Source: JBMONI01 sp049324575 (GTDB taxonomy: Bacteria > Omnitrophota > Omnitrophia > Omnitrophales > Aquincolibacteriaceae). From it: a stretch of DNA of 64,000 nucleotides. This document shows, one piece after another, positions 45,301 to 54,300 of the stretch. The notes under the pieces were generated by a model. The model was not told the origin of the DNA. It searched no databases and saw only the letters and a list, made by a program, of their open reading frames with translations. The stretch is from positions 214,385 through 278,384 of the forward strand of contig JBMONI010000016.1 in assembly GCA_049324575.1 (NCBI GenBank). Reading direction: 5' to 3'. Both the position numbers and the translations under genes were made by a program. The stretch's first letter is position 1, and every line of letters begins with the position of its first letter.

Positions 45301-48300
45301 GGGCTTCGATACCGATCAGATGCAGGTCCGGGTTCATCAGCGCCAGAGCAAGGAGGACTTGCAATTGGCCATGCCCGGCGTCAAGCAACGTCGCCGGCTG
45401 GCCGCGCCGCAAACCAAGTTTTTCGGCAAGCTCGGGCAGCATGCCCAGATGACTCGGCGCAAAAGTTCCTTTGCGCCATTCCGTATAAAAGCGCATGGGA
45501 ACTTCGGCTTTCTCGAAAATGCTTCGGATCTCTTCCTCAACCGTTTCGACCTCCTCTGTGGAAATTGTCCAAGCCGTTTCCGTTCGCTGCGGGTCATCGG
45601 GCGCTCTGACAAAGGCCGGCTCCCCTTTCCTGACTTCGGCGCGCTTACCTGTCCCCTCGGTACCGGGTACCGTGGGGGGATTAAAAAGAACGAAAGGTTC
45701 CGCCGTTTGCGGAGGATGATGCCGCCATTCGAGATGGCCGGAAGCCGTCACGAACCCCGGCTCCCCAAAAAGAAGTTTGCAGGCAAGCCCGAGCGTTCCG
45801 TGGGCAAAAAGAACACCTGTGTCCCCGTCCAGAATCCGGTCCAAATCCAAAAGCTCCTGCCGGGCCCGCCATAAAAGATCGAGGAAGCTCTCGCCCCCGG
45901 GCTGCGCGACAAAGGGATTGTGCTCCCGGTAGGCCCTGGCCCTATCCGCGACTTCAGGCCCGAGCTCAAGCTTTGCTTCGATCTCGGCCTCGCTTAGATT
46001 TTCCGACTCTCCAAAACTCATTTCGTGAAGATTCGGCCTTATTTCCAGTTTAAAACCCATCCCCTTTTGCGCCGGCCGGGCGGTATCGACGGCTCGATGC
46101 CGCGGACTTGAGAAGAAACGGATCCTCTTTCCTTTTTCGCCTTCCAAGATCCTCTGAAGTTTCGGGACAAGGTCTTCAGCCTGTCGATGCCCGGTCGGGC
46201 TCAATTGATTTTGAGGCTCATCCACATTCCCCTGGAATCTTATCGGCGCCCCTTTCAGGATCTCCTCGATCTGAAGCGTGTTCCCGTGGCGAACATAGAT
46301 CAGTTTGGATCTCAGTGGGAGAGGGCTGAAATCCTTTCCGTAGCGAAGCCTTTGCGCCGCCGGGTCCCATTCGAGATGGAGCTTTTCCAGGATTTCCCTC
46401 TGCGCTTTGCTGGGCTCATAGCGGACTTCCGCGCGCGTGTTCGCTTCGGAAGATAATGCGAGCCGGGCAATGCTCCCGATGGTGATCGCAAAATCTTCGG
46501 GTTCGCGCCTCTCCAACCGGCTTTCGTCGTCCGGGGTCATGACCCTCATCACCCCGGCGACGTTCGTCCAGTGGACTTTGCGGTCCTCCGGACCGGCCTT
46601 TTCCAGGATCTTTTGCGCCAGGCGAGCGGCCTCGATGACCTGATCCCTGAACGCGGTCTCGGAAAGCCGCGCGCTATGAGCGGAAAAAAGATGGGTCCCG
46701 GGGACGAGGCCCTCGGCTTGAAAATTGAAAATGAAGGCCATGCCGTCCCACGGATAGGACCATGCCAGCCTCTTGGCCAGATCCTGATGGCTGTTTCGGC
46801 TCCCGCCGTTTTGGACCCGCGGGACAAGCGCCACCTCGATCCTCCCTTCGACAAAACGAAGGAGGGCGATCGCTTGCCTGCCAACGCTCCCCGCTTCTGC
46901 ATTTTCAGGACGAAGAAGCATCTCCCGGAGACCGAGGGCCCCCCGGTCAGAAAGAAGCTCGATCGTCCCGGGATCAAGCGCTGGGGCGGTCAACGTGTAG
47001 CTCTTTCCTGAAAAATCCGGAAGGTCTTTTTCTTCGACGATGTTCGCCGAAGGCGAGATCAAAGGCCCGGTCTCGATCGTGACCGCGTTGCCGGTCCGCC
47101 GAAGCGGAAGGCCGTAGAATTCGACGGTTTCGTTTTCCGGCAAACCCCTCAGCCGCGCCCGTGTCGAAACAAGATCAAAATCCGAAGGGGCCGCGGCAAT
47201 ACGGTCCGCGACTTTTTCGACTCTCAATGCGATACTCTTTTCGCGGGATATTCCGGCGATCGGTTCCAGGAGATCGCTCCGGAGGGTCACCTCCCCGCTT
47301 TCGACCATGCCGCCAAGACAGGCGAGCAGTTTCCAGAATTTCGCGAAGTCCCGATAAGAGGGATCACGCACCGCGAGACGGTAAAAAACATCGCCCGTCC
47401 CATCGGCGATATCGAGACGGTGGCGGATCGATCGAAGGATCTCCTCTTTTTCATGCCCGAAAACTTCATCCGTCATTCCCTCGAGCTTCACAAGCTCCGT
47501 GGGATCGAGATCCCTGGCGATCATCGAGACCCTTGCCGTCTTGGAAAGCCGGTAGGCGGCGAAATCTTCCGTCATCGCCCGCTGTTTTGCGGGATCGAAC
47601 CAGGAACCCACCGCTTCGATCTGGGCCGCCGTCATGCGCATTTCCCCGATCCCCGCCGAGGGTCCGTCCGCCAGATTGTGCAGGAGCAGGAGACGGAGCT
47701 CGGTCTCATTGCCGACCTTCAAAAGCTCTTCCATGCGGGTCGTGCCGAGATAGACCATTCCGGTCAGGGTGTGTTTTTCGATAACCCGGCTTACGGTTTC
47801 GATCTCCCGTTCACTCAACGAAGCCTGCTCTCTCAGGATACTGCGGGCCCTTTGCGCTCCACGCTCCTCATGACCGATTGAGCGCACGTCCTCGGCATAG
47901 CCGATATCATGGAGTTTGATCTCGGCCCAGATCATTTTCTTCTCGGACGGGCTCAAGCGATCGTACTGCTGCTTGATGACGCGAAGGGCCGCTTCGTACC
48001 GGACGGGATCTTCTCCCGGAGCAAGGCGGCGAAGATAGTAGCCGTAATTCCCGGCCGTGAGAGCCCTGAAGAAGGTCTGAACGCGGCGAATATGATGGGC
48101 CCGATAAAAGTTTTTCCCAAGGACCTGGCCGGCATGGGGGCCCGTACGGACCGCGCCGCCTTCCTCAATGATCTTGAACTCGGGAATATCCTCGAGCTGG
48201 AACCCTTCGCTCTCGCGATCCCAAACCGAATAGGTTTTGATCAGTAGCCCGGCCTCTTCGCTTACCCGCAAACCGCGATCTCTGAGATCTTCGAGCGCGA

Positions 48301-51300
48301 GTCTCGCAAGAGCCGTTTCCGCGAGCCCGATCCGGGCATAAGCCGCCACCTTGTCCTGGCCGGAACTCTCCGCTTCGCGGGCCTCCCGAAGCAAAGCCGC
48401 ATGAGAAACGGCGATATTCTCTAGAAGAGCCGCGATCGGCCGTCCCTCGAAAACCGTCCTTGAGGGCGCGCTTCTCACTTCCGCACGGCGCGGCGGGCGA
48501 ACGGCGTTGAAATACTTGATCCCCGTCAAAATACCGGATTTCACGAACGCCGAAAGATACATAAAGGGCCGCAGGTTCTCGTCCGTCAGAAGATCGGTGA
48601 GACCGCGCGAAGCGAAGCCTTGCAGCGCGGCAACCCCCGTCAGGATCAAGAGCGAAACGTTGTCGATGAGAAAATAGATCAACGCCGAAAACGAAAACAT
48701 GACGAGGACCAGACCGATGTGGTTAGCCGTTTGGTAGAGGGAAGAATGCATCGCCCGCGCAAAAGCGTTCTTGGGCTTCAAATGGCTCATCAGGAAAAGC
48801 CCCGGCCGGTCGAACCACCAGTGCGTAGAGGCGCGCCCCGCGGTCCCCTTGAGCTGGGTTTCGGGATCTTTGACAGCGCTGTATCCGAATTTTTCTTCCG
48901 CTTCGTTATCGATCGAAAAACGATCGTGCCCGCAGGTGTAAGTGATAAAAAGGGATTTCCGATGGGCGACTCGCTCCATCACTTTGGCAAGGTCCCTTTC
49001 ATAGACCGCCCCGTCCGTCGCTTCCCAGGCATCCCAGGCGCCATGGCCCATCAAAGCGATGTTTGGGACCTGGTCGGAGAGCAGCGCTTTCGCCAAGTCT
49101 TCGATCCTAGCGTCCGTCACCACTTCTAATTCATATCCTTTCAGCCACCAGTAAGGCCTGAGCGCGATGGGAATCGCGATCAGGTCGTTCTCCTGCGAAT
49201 TAGGATCGGCGCCGCTCACGAGAACAAGCATTTTTTTCTTCGCTCGGAAAGGCCCGACCTGAGTCGCTCTTTTGCGGATCTCGTTCAGGATCCAATCGCC
49301 GGCATGTTTCGCAAGAATAACTCCCAACAGCCAGGTCCCGGCTTCATAGGCGGTCCAGGCATAAAATCCAGCGTCGAACATGCGCCCCTCGGCTCGCGTT
49401 ATTCCATGACGGGATTCCGCGCGGGCGGGAGGAAGAACGATGCCGAGTTTGGCGAGTTCCTGCTCCGCCTGTTCCGGCGTCGTGAAAACACGGGCGGGAA
49501 GACCGGCCTGATTCGCAAATCGAACGTTCTTCTCGAGATCATCAAAGAAGATCATCCGGTCGAGCGGGATCCCGGTCCTTTCGCCCAAAATACGAAAGGC
49601 CTCGAGACCGTGACCCTTTCGCGCTCCAAGTTCGTACGAAGTAAAAACATGGTCGGCCACATCAAAAAAATCATAATGCTCATAGGCATATTCCATATGG
49701 AGGGGATTGGTATCGCTCAAAAAGAAAACCTTGTAGCCGGCCTCTTTGAGCCGGCGCGCCAAGGCGACCGTTCCGTGGATCGCTTCAAGCATGTTCCGTG
49801 ACCACAGTTCTTTGAATTTTTCAGGGGACATTGCGCCGATCCCGAGCGCTCCGCAGATCCAAGCGGAATATTCCCCGATGGAACGACGCCCCGTCTCATA
49901 GAGATGGTATTCCTTCGAATCGTAAAGACGCCGGCGGATCGCTTCGACCGTAACCCCCTGCGCGCCCTCGGCGAGAAAAGCGCGGGCCGCCCCCAGGAAA
50001 TCGAGGCGGATCAACACATTCCCGATGTCGAACACCACGGCCCGAAGCGGAAGGCTCGGCGCCGCCAAAGGAATGGTCTCTTCTTGCGGAAGACCGGCGT
50101 TCCGCACTTCCGCACGATATTGCCTCAAAACTTCAGGCTGCGGCCGTCCAATGCGCCCTTGCATTCTTATTGGCAGACGTTCGGACATCGTCCGCGGGTC
50201 ACGCCGGAGGATCCTCTGCGCCCGCGGCAAGCGATCCTCGCTGGAAAGCTTTGGTCCAAGCCGAATGACTTTGCGTTGCGATAAATTCCTCGCGAAATGA
50301 TCTCGCACCGCGAGGACCGATATTTCATCGATCGAAGCGAGACCGATCGGCGCCTTCGACAATTTCTCGACCGTCTGTTTTAATTCTGCGAATTCTTCGT
50401 CGGTCAGCGCCTCGACCACAACGCCGAATTTCATATCCGTTCGAGGCAGCGGTGGGGTCCGGAATTTCGCTTCAAGCGCCCGGAAATCTTCCGAAGGATG
50501 TCCTTTCAGGACGAGCTTCGGATAATCGTCCCCTAAAGCAACTCCTTCAAAATAGATCGCGCCGGCGGGAAGTCCGTCAAGCGTTTGGCGAACCTTCCGG
50601 GCATGGCGTTCAAAAACCCTTCCGCGGATCCTGTCCCTCCCCCACTCGGAAAGGCTCTGTAGCGTATGATGCAAAGAACGATGCGGAACCCACTTGATCT
50701 TTCCGTTCCTGAAAGCCTGCGTTTTCTCGAGCGTTTTCCGGATCTCGGCGATCCTCTGGCGGATCTTTTCATCGGCAGGCAGCATGACCGCCGTGCCGAT
50801 ACCATAAAATCCGGGCCCCTTCGGCAAACGACTCCGCGCGCCCCGGCCGAACCGTTTAAAAACGTTTTTCCTCGTCAGAACTTCTTCGGTAATTGGCGCT
50901 GGTGCTTCGGAAGGGAGTTGTCCCGTCAAAAGGAAAGGAGGCGTTCCGTGGGAATTTTGCAAAAGCTGTTCGGTTTGCCCGAGAATACCACTGCACACGG
51001 TCGCATGACCGCGCGAAACGATCAAATCGCGCATCCGGGCGATCAGATCTTTCCTTCTTTCAATAGCTCGCTGATAGACCTGCCTGACTTTTGCCTCGTC
51101 CATCAGGTCTTCGAGAGGCCTCCGGCAAAGCGTTTCGAGAAGTTCGATCTGCAAGGCCTTCAGGGATTCGAGGATCGTCCTCAAATAATCGTATTCCCGC
51201 CGGGGCGCGTTCTGAAAGAACCGGAAGAACCATTTGATGCTGTTATAAAGATCATATTCCCCTTCCGAATAGGCTTTCGCGGCACGCGCGACGACGCCCA

Positions 51301-54300
51301 TCTCGGGATACTTGTAGCCAACCGTCTCATAGGTCAGGCTGTCGAGATCCATTTCGTCGCCGACAAGCTTCCGGCCGAGTTTCTTCTCCTCATTGCGGAG
51401 CATCGTCAGATAGGTAATACCGGGATACAGGCGCATCTGGTTCAAAGGCGTGCTGAGAAAAGGCAGGATCTTGTTGCGCCGGATGAAGGCAATGCTTTCG
51501 AGGATTTCTTCACGTGACACAAGCGGCTCGAGCATGATCCATCCGAGGGCCATGTCGACCCTCATGGACCGGCAGATCCGGATCGCCTTTTCAGCTTCTT
51601 CCAGAGAAACGCCTTTGCCGTATCGTTTGTTCTGCTCACGCGAACCGGTCTCGAGCCCCACAAAGGCGATCTGAAGCCCCGCCTTCCTCAAGAGCCGCAA
51701 GGCTTCTTGTTTTGCGCGCCGCGTTTTTCGATCATCGTTTTCGTTGTAAATGAAATCAGCGCGAACATTGATATAGAAGGAGATCTTGATCTTGTTTTTC
51801 AAAATCGCCAGGGCAAGATCCTTGGCATTCCGGATCGCCTCCGGCCCCCCGCCGAAAAATTCTTCGTCGGTAAAAGTCACCCTCCGGATGCCCCGGGCCG
51901 CAAGCTGTTCTAATTCCGCAAGGATGTGCGGTATGGTTTTGCTGCGCCAGACCGAACGCTTTTTGGTCCCCCAGAAAATACGCGTCGAGCAAAACGTGCA
52001 AACGCCCCAAGGGCATCCCCGCGCCGTCTCCATCCAGAAATTCCCGCCGCGCCGGATGTAATCCCAGGCTGCACTATAAGCAATCTTGCCGAGCGAAGAG
52101 AGAGAGGAAAGGACCTTTCGGCCCGCGCGACTCTCCGTAATGAGACCCTCCTGCATATAAACGACGTTCGGAATATCCGCCAAAGGCCTCTTCCCGCGAA
52201 GATATTCCACGAGGCCCCCGATCGCGAGTTCTCCTTCGCCCCGGACGCAGATCGCTTCGGGATATTTTTTGAGAAGTTCTCCGGGCGCAAAGGTCGGGAT
52301 ATTCTTTCCAAAAACCATCAAAGGCCTTTCCTGGGGAGGCAGTTTCGCCTTAACCAAGGCGATCAGCCGATCGGCCGCCCCCATTTCCCCGGCAATCAAA
52401 GAAAGCCCAAGCATGTCCGGTTTCCATTCCGCGATCCATCCTGCGATCTCTTCGGCATCCTCGATCTGCATATCCAGGACCCGGACATCGACCTGATCCT
52501 GATATCGCTGTTCGAGATAACTTTTGAGCGCATAAAGAGCCGTCGGAAAATTCGGTGCATTGTCCTGACGCTTGCCGACATGGACCAGGACAATCTTTGG
52601 CGCTCCGGTTTTCGCGCTCGCTTCCGGCCTTGCTCCGCGAAGAACGCCGAGATCTTTTCGCTGCTCGCGGATTCCCTCTCTTACTTCCGCCCTCCGCAAA
52701 GATCGGTTGGAGATCCCAAGGGCCGTTCCTTTTTTTCCAACGGCCACAGAAGGGGCGCTCCCTCTGGCAAGGGTCCGCAATCCGAGATCGACCGCAAGGA
52801 CACTGCTCTCTCCCAAGCCGCGGATCCCAAGCCGCGCCATGGTGTCATAGATCGCGCGGACCTCGGAACCGGGATCCGGAAGGTCGGCCAAACGTTCGGG
52901 GCTCAAGGCCTTGGCGACCTGCAGAGGAATTTCGAAATCATGCAGTCCTTTCCGCATGAGCGCGCGGTAATAATACCGGTGACGTTCGCTCGTTTTCGTG
53001 ATCGCCGGTGTGATAACGATGTAGGACATCTTTTGTTTGCGCAAAAGCGCTTTGATCCGCGCGGCATGGAATCCCCCGAAAACAAGGGCCGCGATCCGCT
53101 CTTCCCGTTGCGCGCCGAATCGGGCGATCGTGCGTTCGAGGACCTCGTCCCGGCGATGGGCAACCTCGTAAAAACGGATTGCTTCCCGCATTGCCAGTTC
53201 CCAGCGTTTTGAGAAAACATACGGCCGGCCGGTGCGGGTGAGCAGGAATTCGGCCGCCCGTTGCGTATTCAGGGTCCGGATCCTCTCCTCCACCACCGCA
53301 TATTCCTCGGAAGAGACCTGCAAGGCATTCAGCCTTTTGACAAGAAGGATCCAGCGATAGAGCTCGAAAAGCTCGTGGTCCGGACCCGAAGGGATCAGCG
53401 CGCGGATCAGAGCTTCTTCAAGCCGGGCGAGATCGGCGAAAAACCCCTGGGTATCGGGCCTGGAAGGCTCTTCGGCAGATCGCGCAAAAAGCGCTTGAAG
53501 GATCGGAAAGTCTTTTTCCTGGAGCTTCTGCGAACGGGCGAGATCGTAGGTCCGCTTGGCATAATCAAAGAAAGGCAGTTCGTCACGGCTTTGCGCTTCC
53601 TTCCAGCGCATCCATTCCTTGAGCGCTTTGGGAAAGACCTGATGTGCAAGCGCCAAGAGCTCCCGCTCGATCGTTTCAAGGTCCTTTAGAATTCTGGGCT
53701 GGAGGCGCGACGCGCTCCGATAAGCCTCGAGGTTCTCTTTTCGAAGCGCCTTATTATCCGCTCCGACAAGGCGGAAGTCTTTGCGCCGCGTCACATGCGC
53801 GAATTCCGCTCCACTCAAACGGAGCTTGTCCATCAAAAAATAGGCGACTTCTTCTTTTTTCTCGCGGGTCGGAATGAACCTGAAGTAGTCCTCCGCCGGC
53901 ACCCTTCCTTCTCCGCCCTCTTCGAAAACCGTTCGGACGCCGTACTGCTCGACAAGCAAGCGAAGGATCCCGGCGATATTCTCCTGCGCTTCCAGGGAGT
54001 CGTGCGCGTCCTGGATGAATACGATTGTTTTGGGTTGAGGCGGGGAGTATGCAGGCTGCGCTATGGCGGTCTTTTCTTCCTCTCGTTCCATCGCTCCTTT
54101 GGTTTTTTCTCCATACGGCATACTCGACACGGCATATTTGCTTTCTATAAAGCCAAGTTCGGCGGGGACGACAATCTCCTTTTCGGGGGCTGAAGAATGA
54201 AGATTGCCTTGGGAAATCCCACGCCGAACTGAATCGGAATGAAACTCGGATGCAAGAAGTTGCGAAGGAAAGAAAAGAATATCCTGACAGAGGAAGACGA

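Larger units (their letters stand above)
33293..52693 (-). repeat. Dispersed RAEVR pentapeptide motif (17 exact copies)
   Basis: Exact copies at 52679-52693, 50102-50116, 48473-48487, 46421-46435, 45629-45643, 44417-44431, 43265-43279, 42497-42511, 40736-40750, 40310-40324, 39923-39937, 39218-39232, 38648-38662, 37562-37576, 35843-35857, 33380-33394 and 33293-33307. Variants: RAESR 49409-49423, RAEGR 49382-49396, RAEAR 37871-37885, RAEIR 35189-35203, RSEVK 33992-34006. Codons vary: the final Arg uses all six Arg codons, Val uses GTA/GTC/GTG, Glu both, Ala three, so the constraint is on amino acids. Copies fall between recognisable domains, not inside them, and none is found in other genes of the window. 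Confidence 0.9.

Noticed and set aside
33293..52693. RAEVR codons (GAG GTG) acting as internal Shine-Dalgarno sites for separate downstream genes
   Set aside because: GAGGTG resembles a ribosome-binding core, but about half the copies use GAA or GTC and lose the match, and no ATG or GTG start follows at a suitable distance after most copies.
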